DNA from: Paenibacillus xylanivorans
GTDB taxonomy: Bacteria; Bacillota; Bacilli; Paenibacillales; Paenibacillaceae
Length of the DNA stretch: 40,019 nucleotides
Assembly: GCF_001280595.1 (NCBI RefSeq)
Contig: NZ_LITU01000059.1
Location: 179,241 to 219,259, forward strand
Reading direction: 5' to 3'
Shown here: positions 1 through 9,739 of the stretch, in pieces
How positions within the stretch are numbered: the stretch's first letter is position 1
Layout of the letters: each line of letters starts with the position of its first letter
Notes under the pieces: generated by a model
Databases searched by the model: none
What the model saw: only the letters and a program-made list of their open reading frames with translations
Told to the model about the DNA's origin: nothing
Translations under genes and position numbers: made by a program

Positions 1-3000
1 CAGGTCTTTCTCACCTTGCCGAATGGCAACGACCCGACCCACCGGGTCATGGACGTATTCGACACGCATTCCGCCAGCATCCGTGCGGGCCACCGTTTGG
101 CCTTCTGCATCATACTCGTAGCGCAACACTGGACGCGGAGTGGTGTCCTTTGCCTGTTTCGTCAGGTCACCGATTCGGCTCTGATATTTGGCCGTAAGCA
201 GACCGTCTTCGTTATAATCGTAGTCATAACGCACTTCGTTATTCGCAGACGAGATCAGCAGTCCGTCTTCGCGGTAGGTGTACGTTTCTTCTTCGCCGCT
301 GGACAGCTCCCGTCTGCGAATGAGTTGGTCATTGAAATTGTAGACCATGTCCAGTACCCGCTGGTTCCGGTCCTGCTGCCTTGCCAGGCGGCCTTCCCGG
401 TCATACTGGTACGTCATGGGCAAGCCATCCGGGCCTGTAATCGCGGACACTTCACCCAGGGAATTATACGCATATTGGGTCGCATGTCCCTTCGCATCCG
501 TAGAACGAGTTAGATTACCGGCCACGTCATAGTCATAATGCTCCGTCGTGCCGTCCGGCCGTGTCAGTGCCTTAATATTGCCCCATCCGTCCAGCGTACG
601 GCGCGTCATCCGCCCTTCGCCATCCCGAATTCCTACGACATGCCCTGCGGCATCGTACTCATATTCCTGTCGCAAGACTGAGATACGATCTGGGCCATTG
701 CCCCACACTTGACGCACTTGGCCAGCCAACGTATAGGCATACCTCGTTTCGACGCCGTATTCCGTCACGGCTTCCTGCTCCCCATAACGGTTAAAGGCAT
801 GCCGCTGAATAATCTCGCCCAACGGATTTCGGATTTCGGTTAGACGGTTCAGCACATCATACGTATATTCCGTTCCTGCCCCATCGTCACGGGCTGCATC
901 GTACAGGCCAGGTGTCACCTTTTTGGCGAGTTTCCCTTCGGTATTGTAGAAGAGCCGGGTGATACCACCCCGCTTGCCTACAAAACGGATGGGTCGATTT
1001 CGAACATCGTACGCATATTGTATCCCATGCCCCAGTGTATCCGTTTCTTCTGTCACGTTGCCGCTGCGGTCATACTTCAGGTACATGGAACTGGCCTTCG
1101 CTCCTGCATGCTCCCGGCGGCTGATCTGTACGATCCGGTCTGTGCTATCATAGCTAATCTCCGTTTCGTACCCTTCGGGCGAACGTATATACGTAATGTT
1201 CCCGTTACGATCATACCCATATTCGGTCTCTGCCGAGACCGTTCCCTGGCGTTCATCACGCAGGTCTTCCCCATCGAGTACGTCTAGCTGGCGCAATAGC
1301 CTGCCCGCTTTGTCATATTCGTAACGGATGTATCGCTCCTTGCCTTCACTCAGCTTATAACGTTCGGAGGTCCGCTGATTCAGACAATCGTATGTATATC
1401 GAATGTCCGCTCCTGTGTCATCCGTGATGCGAGTTACACGCAAATTACGATCATAGGCATACGTAATACGATGATACGTCGCCGGATATCCCTCCCGTGT
1501 AACGAACTCCGACGTTCGCTCTTCCTTCACCAGGTTTCCGGCAAGGTCATATTCATAACGGGACAAGCGGTACATCACCTGCCCATATACCGCAGGCTCA
1601 CTCTCAGAGGATATCCCTTCCTGAACAGGTTCCCGTTTTTCGATCAACCATCCTGCCGTATTGTAACCATACAGTGTACCGAACCGTTCGGCATCTTGGT
1701 CACCACTGTCCACTGCTTTGCCATCCATTTCTTTGACGACCCGTCCTGCGGAATCATAGGCATACCGCCGTTCGATGTGCCCTTCTGCATTGGTCACCTG
1801 AACCAGACGATCCATGGCATCATAGTCGTATTCCGTCCCCAAACCATCATCCGTCGCCGGATCATATTGCTCTGGACCGATGGACTTCACGAGATTACCG
1901 GCGGCATCATATTTAAATCGTTGAATCCCTCCATCGGGCAATATGGTCTGGATGCGGTTTCCACGATGATCATATACATGCTCCATGCCTTGACCATCAT
2001 CCAATACCGGATCATATTGGTTCGGCTCCACCTCTTTGAGCATATGATCGTACATGTCGTAGTGGTACCTTTGGGTGTGATGAAGCGGATCGGTGATGCG
2101 AATGAGATGATCCAACGCATCGTAGCGGTACTCCGTTCCTTTACCGTTATCGATTCGTTCCACGTAATCATTGGGCTGCACCCGCTTGATCATGTTGCCC
2201 ATCTTGTCATAGAACATCAGCGTAGTATTGCCCTCTGCATCCACAATACGGGTTCTTTTGTTCAGATCGTTGTACTCGAATTCAACGGTTCCATACGCCG
2301 TCGTTATGCCGGTGACCCGGGCCGCACCATCAAATGTATATCGATATTCTTGGCCCTCGGCATCCCTAACATAAGATGGTGAATCCGTATGATTGACTTC
2401 ATATGCATACGTAGTCACGTGACCCAGCGCATTCTGACGTGTGAGAGTCCTTCCGTGTGCATCATAGGTATAGGCAGTGACAGCCCGACGCTCCGCATCG
2501 ATCGCTTGCGTCTCTTCCAGTACGCGTCCGAACGTGTCATAGGCATACGTCTTTTCCACGATATTATTGACTGACACGGAGATACGGTTGAATTGTTCAT
2601 CATAGACCTGACTATGCTGTGTGCCATCAGCTGCAATCTCCGTCAGTAGCTGCCCATTAATATCATACTCCCACCGAGTAGTCCGGCCACCTGTATCCGT
2701 ATGTGCACACTTGAATTGATACGCATCATACTCGAAAGTTTCGTGTGTCCCATCCTGATAGACGATATCGGTTACAAGGTAATCTGTATTATAGCGATAC
2801 GTCTCCACGACATTCGTAGCATGGAAAGTAAATGTCGTTTCAGAATCAGCATCATTATAATGGATATCGGTCATTTGATCGTAAGCATCCCTTTGCCGGA
2901 TTACTCTACCAGCAGCATCATAGATGTTAGTCACATAGGTATTTCCGTTCTGGTCCGTTATGCTCTCAAGATAGCCTTGCTCCGTATACGTATATTGAAT

Positions 3001-5940
3001 GTTCCCCTGATTGGGATAGGTTACCTGCATGAGGAGGTCGCCGTCATATTCATAAATCACGGATCTGCCAATATTGTCGGTCATCCGTATTAACAAGCCA
3101 TCCCGGCACTCCATCAAGACAGTCTTTCCGCCCGGTGCAATCAGACGGCTAATACCGTTATCGTTATACTCCAGTCGCGTCCGATTCCCTGACCGATCCG
3201 CAACGCTGCACAAACGCCCTGTCTCGTCATACTCGTACGTTACCCTGTCCGGTCCGATGAGTGCATACCCCGATGCATCCTCATATTCGATCAGGCGATA
3301 GTCCTGCTTACCTCCAATCGCATTGATCCAAGTGCCCTCATGAAACATAAATCTCTCGTAATGGCTATCCGGACAAATGATGTAAATCCGATTCCCCTCT
3401 CGCTTGAGGTAGGATTCATATGTAAAAATAAACCCTCGGCCCGTCAGTCCCTTGACTGGATAAAGTGAATTATAGTTCCGTACCATTTCGATCGGAGAAC
3501 CACTATCAAGCACGATCATGTCTTTGGCAAAATAATGAAAGCCACCTCTCGTGACATCCACGGGATCACCAGTCTTAACCATCGTAGCAAGGCTGGCAAC
3601 CGACACTTTCTTTAACGTATCCCATGTCAGAGAATGGTTGACGTTCCCGTTTCGCCATAAATCCTCCGCCATGGCTCCCCCCATGCCGCCTGCTACGGAG
3701 GAAACATAATCGGTTAGTCTGTTTTTGCCTGTAAAAGAGAAAAGCCCCCCCACTACATTAGCCGCCAAATTCGACGTGAGGCTTGTGCTTCCCGTGTTCA
3801 TCATGTCCTGCGTCATGCCGCTGATTGTACCGCCTGCTACCGCTCGGCCATAGATATTGGCAAAATTGCTTAACCCGGTACCGCATTTAATACCAGACAT
3901 GAATTTACCCATCATGGCACCACTCAAAAATCCGTTCTGAAAGCTCTTCATATAGTGGCCGATTAACGTCTCTCCTGGTTGTAACGCAGGGTCGAAGATT
4001 GCAGTGATCGCAACGTTCACTCCTCCACCAATGGATGGAAGAATTAGCGCTGAAGCTCCGCCACCAGTCAATACGGAGAGTCCCCCAACAGAGACAATGA
4101 CCGATCCATATTTGACCATATCGTACAGTTCGGCATTGCCGCCCAACACCGTATCCCGCATAAAATTGTGCGACTGAGACAAGTCGCCTACCCTGGCCTT
4201 GGCTATATCCTGGCTGCCTTCTGCCATCTCGCTAGCTGCCACCACCATTGTGGTGGTACCCGCAACCAAAGTTGCTCCCGCGGCAATAACCAGAGGTGTT
4301 GCTGCCCCACCCGTAAGAACGACCGCCGCAACGCCTACGGCCGCTGCGCCGATCAGCATGGCGATTTTGCCAAAGCCGATTTTGCTTTTGCCCGCCTCCA
4401 TTTTGTCAACCAGTGCCTGTCGATATGCAAGAGCATTTCCGTTGATCTCTTCCATCATGCTGGCATCTTGCGCTAGGAGCTCAGAATCGTCAAACGGGTC
4501 TGCCGGCGGCTTGCCTGGAGTCCCATCATAATATATGGTAGCTGCCTGTATATCCGTAAGATCAGCGATGTAAATATATTGATCCAGATTGATGCCTTCC
4601 ATCGGGCTTCTGGAGATAGCCACCATTTCGCCTGCAGTCATTTCAATTTGTTTCGGAGCAGGCATGTCCCCTTTAACGTCGATCAGGAAATCCTCCAGAG
4701 CAGCAACGGCTATATCCGTATTCGCTAAAATTTCTATCGAACCGTCTCCGGCCAGTTTCAATTTGACGGTTTCTGCTGCATCTGCGGCAAATACGATATC
4801 TTCACCCGTCAGCTTCATCTCCTGATCCGAATCGTTCGTTAATGACTTGATGGCAGGATTGGACGACTTTTGGCTGTATTTGCTCTGTTCGACTCCTCGG
4901 CGGACCGAACTCGTCGCAATGGCGCTCTTCTCGGATGGGCTGGGAAAATGTAACTTCACCGGCGATCCCGGCTTGGGCATCATGTACGCACTCTGGTTAT
5001 CCATACCTGTCGAGAATGGGAACCAACAGGCGTTATCCGTTTCGGCTTCCTTATCAATATCCAGATGCAATTGGACCTTATTGCGGGATATTTTCGTGAT
5101 CTTACCTTCAAGCGATAAGCCTTGTATGCCGTAAGGCAGGATTTTGGTCAATTTGGCCTCGGCTTCGGATAGTAGCGTGTAGGTATGAATTAGTTCACCG
5201 TGGGCCACCGTCGATTCAATCTCATAAACGACAAAAGGTAGTCGCTGAATCTCCATTTGGTTTCCAAGCCGGTACACCTGCCTGCTCTGAATCTGATAGC
5301 GAATTTCCTGTGTTTCCCGATGTGGAACAAAACGAGACTGCATCGTATACGCCTCAAAGGCCAGCTCGTTCTTCGCCATTTCTTGCGGGATTCCAAAGGC
5401 TATGGCAGGCGCATCATCAACTATGGGCACGATTACCGTACCCAAGCGGGAAGCAAGTCGAAGAATGAACTCCCAGTCTGTTTCCTGATATTGCAGCAAC
5501 ATTTGCCCCGTTACCGTAGCCGGTAATGCATTGATCAAGGAGGCACCTGCATATTGATCAATCACCTTATGGATGACCTCGGAGTAAGTCTTTTGCTGAT
5601 TTTGATACGAACGCTTCCTCCATTCAATATCCAGCATGTACGTATGTGATACTGCCACCAATTCCAAATAAAAAATGCCTTGAACATGCTCGACCACCGC
5701 CTGTTGAACCATTCCGGCAAACAGGCACGTTTTCTTTTCCCGACCATCTTCAGATGCTATGTATGCCTTCACTTTGTCGTCTGTAGTAAGCTCATGAGCA
5801 CTGTCGCTTCCCTTTTCATGTAGGACAGCCCTGATCCGCAAGTAAGAATGTTCATTCATTCGATGCATGATCTGTATATCTTCAATTCTGACCAAGTTAC
5901 AAGGTATTTCAATAATCATACCTGCATAAACCATTTCCAC
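1..5940 (-). CDS. VgrG-Rhs fusion: giant YD-repeat polymorphic toxin, C-terminus beyond the window
   Basis: One frame stays open for 1980 codons from a GTG at 5940 (GGAGG at 5951-5955; an alternative ATG is codon 3) and runs off the left edge. Residues 1 to about 440 resemble a VgrG/phage gpD-type spike: the motif YQETDWEFILRLASRLGT closely matches YYETDWTFLKRMAARMNT in the separate VgrG at 8213-9739, and a short beta-repeat follows. Residues about 520-575 are strongly hydrophobic and Gly/Ala-rich, and a Gly-rich hydrophobic stretch continues to about 780. A DUF6531-like Rhs entry domain starts near residue 791 (GDPVDVTRGGF). Tandem YD repeats of about 21 residues run from about residue 900 to the edge, roughly fifty copies. 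Rhs proteins form a cocoon around a C-terminal toxin; that toxin and any immunity gene lie left of base 1. It is probably the main CIS effector, loaded with the DUF4280 tip encoded just upstream. Confidence 0.9.
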   Translation of the reverse strand, partial: MEMVYAGMIIEIPCNLVRIEDIQIMHRMNEHSYLRIRAVLHEKGSDSAHELTTDDKVKAYIASEDGREKKTCLFAGMVQQAVVEHVQGIFYLELVAVSHTYMLDIEWRKRSYQNQQKTYSEVIHKVIDQYAGASLINALPATVTGQMLLQYQETDWEFILRLASRLGTVIVPIVDDAPAIAFGIPQEMAKNELAFEAYTMQSRFVPHRETQEIRYQIQSRQVYRLGNQMEIQRLPFVVYEIESTVAHGELIHTYTLLSEAEAKLTKILPYGIQGLSLEGKITKISRNKVQLHLDIDKEAETDNACWFPFSTGMDNQSAYMMPKPGSPVKLHFPSPSEKSAIATSSVRRGVEQSKYSQKSSNPAIKSLTNDSDQEMKLTGEDIVFAADAAETVKLKLAGDGSIEILANTDIAVAALEDFLIDVKGDMPAPKQIEMTAGEMVAISRSPMEGINLDQYIYIADLTDIQAATIYYDGTPGKPPADPFDDSELLAQDASMMEEINGNALAYRQALVDKMEAGKSKIGFGKIAMLIGAAAVGVAAVVLTGGAATPLVIAAGATLVAGTTTMVVAASEMAEGSQDIAKARVGDLSQSHNFMRDTVLGGNAELYDMVKYGSVIVSVGGLSVLTGGGASALILPSIGGGVNVAITAIFDPALQPGETLIGHYMKSFQNGFLSGAMMGKFMSGIKCGTGLSNFANIYGRAVAGGTISGMTQDMMNTGSTSLTSNLAANVVGGLFSFTGKNRLTDYVSSVAGGMGGAMAEDLWRNGNVNHSLTWDTLKKVSVASLATMVKTGDPVDVTRGGFHYFAKDMIVLDSGSPIEMVRNYNSLYPVKGLTGRGFIFTYESYLKREGNRIYIICPDSHYERFMFHEGTWINAIGGKQDYRLIEYEDASGYALIGPDRVTYEYDETGRLCSVADRSGNRTRLEYNDNGISRLIAPGGKTVLMECRDGLLIRMTDNIGRSVIYEYDGDLLMQVTYPNQGNIQYTYTEQGYLESITDQNGNTYVTNIYDAAGRVIRQRDAYDQMTDIHYNDADSETTFTFHATNVVETYRYNTDYLVTDIVYQDGTHETFEYDAYQFKCAHTDTGGRTTRWEYDINGQLLTEIAADGTQHSQVYDEQFNRISVSVNNIVEKTYAYDTFGRVLEETQAIDAERRAVTAYTYDAHGRTLTRQNALGHVTTYAYEVNHTDSPSYVRDAEGQEYRYTFDGAARVTGITTAYGTVEFEYNDLNKRTRIVDAEGNTTLMFYDKMGNMIKRVQPNDYVERIDNGKGTEYRYDALDHLIRITDPLHHTQRYHYDMYDHMLKEVEPNQYDPVLDDGQGMEHVYDHRGNRIQTILPDGGIQRFKYDAAGNLVKSIGPEQYDPATDDGLGTEYDYDAMDRLVQVTNAEGHIERRYAYDSAGRVVKEMDGKAVDSGDQDAERFGTLYGYNTAGWLIEKREPVQEGISSESEPAVYGQVMYRLSRYEYDLAGNLVKEERTSEFVTREGYPATYHRITYAYDRNLRVTRITDDTGADIRYTYDCLNQRTSERYKLSEGKERYIRYEYDKAGRLLRQLDVLDGEDLRDERQGTVSAETEYGYDRNGNITYIRSPEGYETEISYDSTDRIVQISRREHAGAKASSMYLKYDRSGNVTEETDTLGHGIQYAYDVRNRPIRFVGKRGGITRLFYNTEGKLAKKVTPGLYDAARDDGAGTEYTYDVLNRLTEIRNPLGEIIQRHAFNRYGEQEAVTEYGVETRYAYTLAGQVRQVWGNGPDRISVLRQEYEYDAAGHVVGIRDGEGRMTRRTLDGWGNIKALTRPDGTTEHYDYDVAGNLTRSTDAKGHATQYAYNSLGEVSAITGPDGLPMTYQYDREGRLARQQDRNQRVLDMVYNFNDQLIRRRELSSGEEETYTYREDGLLISSANNEVRYDYDYNEDGLLTAKYQSRIGDLTKQAKDTTPRPVLRYEYDAEGQTVARTDAGGMRVEYVHDPVGRVVAIRQGEKDL

Positions 5941-5950
5941 AATTATTTCT

Positions 5951-5955
5951 CCTCC
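5951..5955 (-). promoter_or_regulatory. Ribosome binding site deciding the GTG start of the VgrG-Rhs gene
   Basis: The minus strand reads GGAAGGAGGAGAAATAATTGTG, with GGAGG ten bases before GTG at 5940. The other in-frame start, ATG two codons later, gives a less usual spacing. Confidence 0.6.
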
Positions 5956-5980
5956 TTCCTATGACTATCACGGAATCCGA

Positions 5981-6457
5981 CTACTCTCTCTGACCGTTAT
6001 GAACTATCGTGATATCCCCACGCCCGCAAATACAAAAGTTTTTGCAGGTGTTAAGCAAGGCATCTCCAGTACTCACCTTGACGTCATCTTTGCCGTCCAA
6101 CCACGGAGCAATAATTTGAGGCGTACACATGGCCACACACTCAGGTGGCGGCAGTTCTTCCAACGGAACATCCTCTTCTTTAGTAAAAAGGGATTTGAAC
6201 CAACCAATATCCTGCTTAGGAGGTTGGACCGCATCTACGATTGCCTTCATCTCAGCCTGTACTGCCGGATTGCTAAGGCTTGTACACAAGCCAAACGGTC
6301 GGATATTGGTCATCGAAAGGAAATCATTCACGTTTAATTGCGGTTGCTCATGAATGTAATCACCGTGACTGGCAGGGATCACCAATCTCGCGGGTCGTGT
6401 CCCGAATGTGCATTGGGCATATGCCCCATGTACCACATAGCTTTTGTCATCACTCAT
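5981..6457 (-). CDS. DUF4280 PAAR-like spike-tip protein
   Basis: This 158-residue protein matches the DUF4280 family, which occupies the PAAR position at the tip of contractile injection systems. Visible hallmarks are the N-terminal VVHGAYAQCTFGTRPARL, the central RPFGLCTSLSNPAV, PPPECVAMCTPQIIAPW, and a Cys-rich end, CKNFCICGRGDITIVHNGQ. PAAR-type tips bind metal through His/Cys; the several Cys here fit that, though I assign no ligands. ATG at 6457 follows GGAGGAGGAGG and overlaps the preceding stop as ATGA, so translation is probably coupled. The frame is open further upstream (to 6505) but has no better ribosome site. It sits directly before the VgrG-Rhs gene, as expected for a tip that caps the spike and helps load the Rhs effector. 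Confidence 0.85.
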   Translation of the reverse strand: MSDDKSYVVHGAYAQCTFGTRPARLVIPASHGDYIHEQPQLNVNDFLSMTNIRPFGLCTSLSNPAVQAEMKAIVDAVQPPKQDIGWFKSLFTKEEDVPLEELPPPECVAMCTPQIIAPWLDGKDDVKVSTGDALLNTCKNFCICGRGDITIVHNGQRE

Positions 6458-6990
6458 ATTTCCTCCTCCTCCTTCGACTCCAGCGGTTCGAGCGATATCC
6501 CCCACAAATCTCGCCGCAGTATGCTTTCAGCAATGTCCAAATTAATGACCAGCCGCTGATCGTCAATGCCTGCAATGCGAAACACGGCATGTCCTTTGGT
6601 CATCTTCCGGTCAATGATTATTCGGCTAGGCCTCCCCCAAGGATCATATTCCGTTAGATCAGACAGACATTCCAATCGATCTACCAGCAGCAACCAATAG
6701 GTTTGTTGCATTTCTTCCGCAGGATGGGCAAGTACCACACATTTGAAGAGAGCATCGTCATCGTACATTTCAACGACCTTTTTTAAAGGATCGGACATGA
6801 GAACAACCGGACGGTCAATCAAATCCGGAATAATCTTGTCCTTTCCTTCGACATACACAACGGTGAAATCTTTGATCTCCTGTGCGCGGTCTTTCGAAAC
6901 CTCCAACGTTCTAAAGGCAGATCTCAAACCATCAAACATGATCATATGTTCATCGAGCAGTCGATCCTGCGTCATGATAAAATAATCCAT
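6454..6990 (-). CDS. Imm11/DUF1629-like protein of unknown role
   Basis: This 178-residue, mostly acidic soluble protein starts at ATG 6990 after GGGAGGAGG. It has no signal peptide or membrane segment. The layout resembles the Imm11/DUF1629 family of immunity-like proteins: an early conserved stretch, then VVYVEGKDKIIPDLIDRPVV, and a final part with IAGIDDQRLVINLDIAESILRRDLWG. I recognise this only by general likeness. It lies between the pentapeptide-repeat gene and the DUF4280 tip gene and shares an ATGA overlap with the latter. It could be an immunity protein for a co-encoded effector, or an adaptor for tip loading. Immunity genes usually follow rather than precede their toxin, which argues for some caution. 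Confidence 0.55.
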   Translation of the reverse strand: MDYFIMTQDRLLDEHMIMFDGLRSAFRTLEVSKDRAQEIKDFTVVYVEGKDKIIPDLIDRPVVLMSDPLKKVVEMYDDDALFKCVVLAHPAEEMQQTYWLLLVDRLECLSDLTEYDPWGRPSRIIIDRKMTKGHAVFRIAGIDDQRLVINLDIAESILRRDLWGISLEPLESKEEEEI

Positions 6991-7034
6991 TTATATCCTC
7001 CTCCCGCATTATGGTATCCATCCGCCGTTTTCGT

Positions 7035-8165
7035 TTAGGAGTAAATTTTCAATCCTTCGCGCTGTTCTGAACTCAATTTTATTGTTTTAAGATCCTTTTC
7101 AAGAAAATGAGCCCCATCTAGGCGACACTGCACAAAGTTTGTTCCTTCGAAAACAGCCCCTCTGAAGTTGGCTCCTCTCAGATCAGCATTCACGAATACG
7201 GCATTGGTCAGATCCGCTCCTTCAAACCGTGTGGGGCTGAACGCCGGAATATGAAATTCTTCACAGGTTGGTGTGACATAACTTGCCTGAACTTCCTCGA
7301 ACTGTGCCCCGGACAGGTCAGCCCCACCGAAATCCGCCCCATGAATGAGGCTATGCCCAAAATTGGCGTGGGACAGTTTCGCATTTCGAAAATCGGCTCC
7401 AATCAGTGGGCAACCGACGAGTAAACTGCCGCTCAAATTCGTATGAGTAAAGTAGGCATAACAGAGATTCACTAATTTGAAGTACATATCGCTCAAATCG
7501 ATATTTCTAAAGTTGCCATGCACATACTCATCCAGCTCGTTAGGGATAAGTTTTTGCCTAATATCTTCCGTATCGGGAACGCAAGCGTATTTATATATCA
7601 ATTCATTGAAATCCTTGTGTTCACCTGACCGGATATACAGGTCTTCTTCCTTATCCAACTGCAGGAATGTCTCTTGCTCTGCAGCAACCTTCATGACTTG
7701 CCTGAACAGATTGGTAATATAGTGCATGTAGAGCGAAGCTTCCTGTCTCATCAGAAGAAGCAAGTCTGCGTCCAGTATTTTGCCGATGTATTTTTTGCTC
7801 TCCTGCAAACTCAACTCATTGAATTTCATTAAGTATCTGAACGCCCAACTTGCATCATATTCGATGAAGCACTCCAATGGATCGGCATAGAGCGCTTGGT
7901 CGTACCAGTAGATCCTGCACCGAAAATCCTGCCTAATAATACGATTTCTGAAAAATGTGATATGAATGTGTCCGATCTTTCCTTTACGTCCCAACCTTTG
8001 CATTTCCAATGCTTTGGAGCAACCCTCTGTAAACACGTGCAAAGCATGCTTGTGCAACTCCTCCAGATGTACTTCCAAGCTCTGATGCAAATCGCCAATA
8101 CAATTTGCTCTGAATGGCGGAACCCATTGCTGGCGAAGTTCATTCAAAGCTTCCGTCCGTTTCAT
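7035..8165 (-). CDS. Pentapeptide-repeat protein with unknown N-terminal domain
   Basis: A 376-residue protein. ATG at 8165 is chosen because AAGGAGGTG lies at 8175-8183; the open frame reaches a TTG at 8210 with no ribosome site. Residues 1 to about 210 form an unrecognised, probably helical domain rich in aromatic and basic residues. From about residue 225 to the end run A(D/N)LXX pentapeptide repeats, for example ADFRNAKLSHANF, ADFGGADLSGAQF and ADLRGANFRGAVFEGTNF, predicted to form a right-handed quadrilateral beta helix. It sits between the VgrG spike gene and the tip/Rhs genes. In T6SS clusters, pentapeptide proteins near vgrG and PAAR genes include adaptors and effectors; either role is possible and I cannot choose from sequence. 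Confidence 0.8.
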   Translation of the reverse strand: MKRTEALNELRQQWVPPFRANCIGDLHQSLEVHLEELHKHALHVFTEGCSKALEMQRLGRKGKIGHIHITFFRNRIIRQDFRCRIYWYDQALYADPLECFIEYDASWAFRYLMKFNELSLQESKKYIGKILDADLLLLMRQEASLYMHYITNLFRQVMKVAAEQETFLQLDKEEDLYIRSGEHKDFNELIYKYACVPDTEDIRQKLIPNELDEYVHGNFRNIDLSDMYFKLVNLCYAYFTHTNLSGSLLVGCPLIGADFRNAKLSHANFGHSLIHGADFGGADLSGAQFEEVQASYVTPTCEEFHIPAFSPTRFEGADLTNAVFVNADLRGANFRGAVFEGTNFVQCRLDGAHFLEKDLKTIKLSSEQREGLKIYS

Positions 8166-8212
8166 GACATCCAACACCTCCTTGCCAACAATAAAGATGG
8201 TCAATTTCAAGC

Positions 8213-9739
8213 CTAGCTATTGGTGAACACCTCTGTGCCAGCCATTGTTGCGTTACCCGACTCATCCAGCGTGATTTTACCGCCTTTGTCGCTACTAATT
8301 ACAATTTGGTCCTGGGCCGTCAAAAGCAGTGTCTTTTCAGCACGAATACGAACATTTTCCTGTGAATGAAGAGAGACTTCCTTTTGTCCCATAATGGTTA
8401 CTGCACCGTTAGCCTCCAACATAATAATGGATTGACCGTTGTTAGCAGATATTTTAACATTATCTGGCGTGAGCTTAACTTCCATTCCTGCAGGATTGCG
8501 GAAATAACGTACGTTCGGATCGGACATGCGATCACCGGAGGAAGAAGCACTTGATCCGCCACCGCTTCCAGCGGCAAGCATCGCCCCGCCCTGGTTCCCG
8601 GTGCTTACAGCAACCGGCTGAGACAGTGCCGTTTCCTCCGAATAGGTGTTAACAGAGCTGATAGCATAAGCCTCGGTTTCTCGGGAGCTCGGAAAATGCA
8701 CCCGGACACTATCCCCCTTCTCTGGCATGCAGTACCATCCACTACCATCTTCTGAAGCGTAAGAAGTAGCATACGGGAAAGAATAGGCCGTACTCTCTTG
8801 ACCTTGTTCATCAATCTCCAAATGTACTTTGACCGTGTCGCGTTGAATGGCAAGAACACGTCCTCCAATGGAAGCGCCGCGCATACTGTCATTGTAGAGA
8901 GCAGCTTTATTCATACCTTTGCGGCTCGTTATTGTATAACGGTGCACAAGGAGACCTTTTTCCATGCTAGATGTACATCTTTGAATGCAATAAGGGCGCC
9001 CCTTGAACCTGATCACATCACCCAGATTCAAGACGCGATGCGTTGTCACTTCATAATGCACAAAATCGGATTCATGGACGGGGGACTGGCTGTTTCGGGA
9101 TTGATACAGGTAGGAGGATAGATCTTTTCTGACGACATAGTTATAATTCTCCAGATGCTCATCCGTGTCATCGTCGGGCACACCGAAGTAAATCTTCACG
9201 CTGTCCAGATGTGCTGCCGGTAATAGTACGGTATTCATACGGGCAGCCATCCGCTTCAGGAAAGTCCAGTCTGTTTCATAATATTGAAGAACAAACTTGC
9301 CGATGCTATCATCACGTCCGACGGCGTATATGACATCATATCCTTTATGGGCTTTTCCGACTTCTTTAGCCAACGCATTATAATTAAGTGAAGGATTCTG
9401 AAATGAACGAGTATTGCGTTTGAGATCCAGCATGTACGAATACGTATGGGCTTCTGCTTGTAAATAGTAAACATCCTGTACCTTGCGCATTTCCAACATG
9501 GTGATCAATCCACAGAACAACTTTTTGCTGTTACCATTTGACATGACCTGCAACACATTTACCGGAGTAAGAGATTGCACTGACTGCATATACTCATCAT
9601 GTTGCTCTTTAGTGATCGTTCCGGATAGCGATATCTTGCCATGCTCGTTCACCATTTGTTCGATCGAGAACTGTTCCAATCTTATCTGGTCAAACGGAGT
9701 GATTTTTATGTTTTCGTAAGTCAAAGCTTCTGAGCTCAT
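8213..9739 (-). CDS. VgrG-like central spike / phage gpD-gpV-type baseplate protein
   Basis: A 508-residue protein. ATG at 9739 follows GGAGGTGACAGATTT and overlaps the previous stop as ATGA; the frame extends to 9799 without a good site. Residues 1 to about 300 are gpD-like, including YYETDWTFLKRMAARMNTVLLPA. An OB-fold, gp5/gpV-like region follows (GGRVLAIQRDTVKVHLEIDE, WYCMPEKGDSVRVHFPS). A Gly/Ser-rich linker near residue 400 leads to a C-terminal beta-prism-like repeat (VKISANNGQSIIMLEANGAV and similar). VgrG trimers form the needle pushed out by sheath contraction. It is preceded by a DUF1795-like chaperone gene and followed by the cargo/tip genes. It is shorter than typical Proteobacterial VgrG (about 600-700) but complete in layout. 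Confidence 0.85.
   Translation of the reverse strand: MSSEALTYENIKITPFDQIRLEQFSIEQMVNEHGKISLSGTITKEQHDEYMQSVQSLTPVNVLQVMSNGNSKKLFCGLITMLEMRKVQDVYYLQAEAHTYSYMLDLKRNTRSFQNPSLNYNALAKEVGKAHKGYDVIYAVGRDDSIGKFVLQYYETDWTFLKRMAARMNTVLLPAAHLDSVKIYFGVPDDDTDEHLENYNYVVRKDLSSYLYQSRNSQSPVHESDFVHYEVTTHRVLNLGDVIRFKGRPYCIQRCTSSMEKGLLVHRYTITSRKGMNKAALYNDSMRGASIGGRVLAIQRDTVKVHLEIDEQGQESTAYSFPYATSYASEDGSGWYCMPEKGDSVRVHFPSSRETEAYAISSVNTYSEETALSQPVAVSTGNQGGAMLAAGSGGGSSASSSGDRMSDPNVRYFRNPAGMEVKLTPDNVKISANNGQSIIMLEANGAVTIMGQKEVSLHSQENVRIRAEKTLLLTAQDQIVISSDKGGKITLDESGNATMAGTEVFTNS

Noticed and set aside
1..3240. Regularly repeating DNA that could be mistaken for a CRISPR array or tandem repeat
   Set aside because: The roughly 63-base periodicity follows the 21-residue YD repeat in frame, and unit sequences are degenerate at DNA level without spacers.
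16..3301. Several open plus-strand frames opposite the Rhs gene, the longest 303 codons at 1471-2382
   Set aside because: They are antisense to a continuous 1980-codon YD-repeat frame, have no ribosome sites, and their composition reflects the repeated codons of the Rhs gene.
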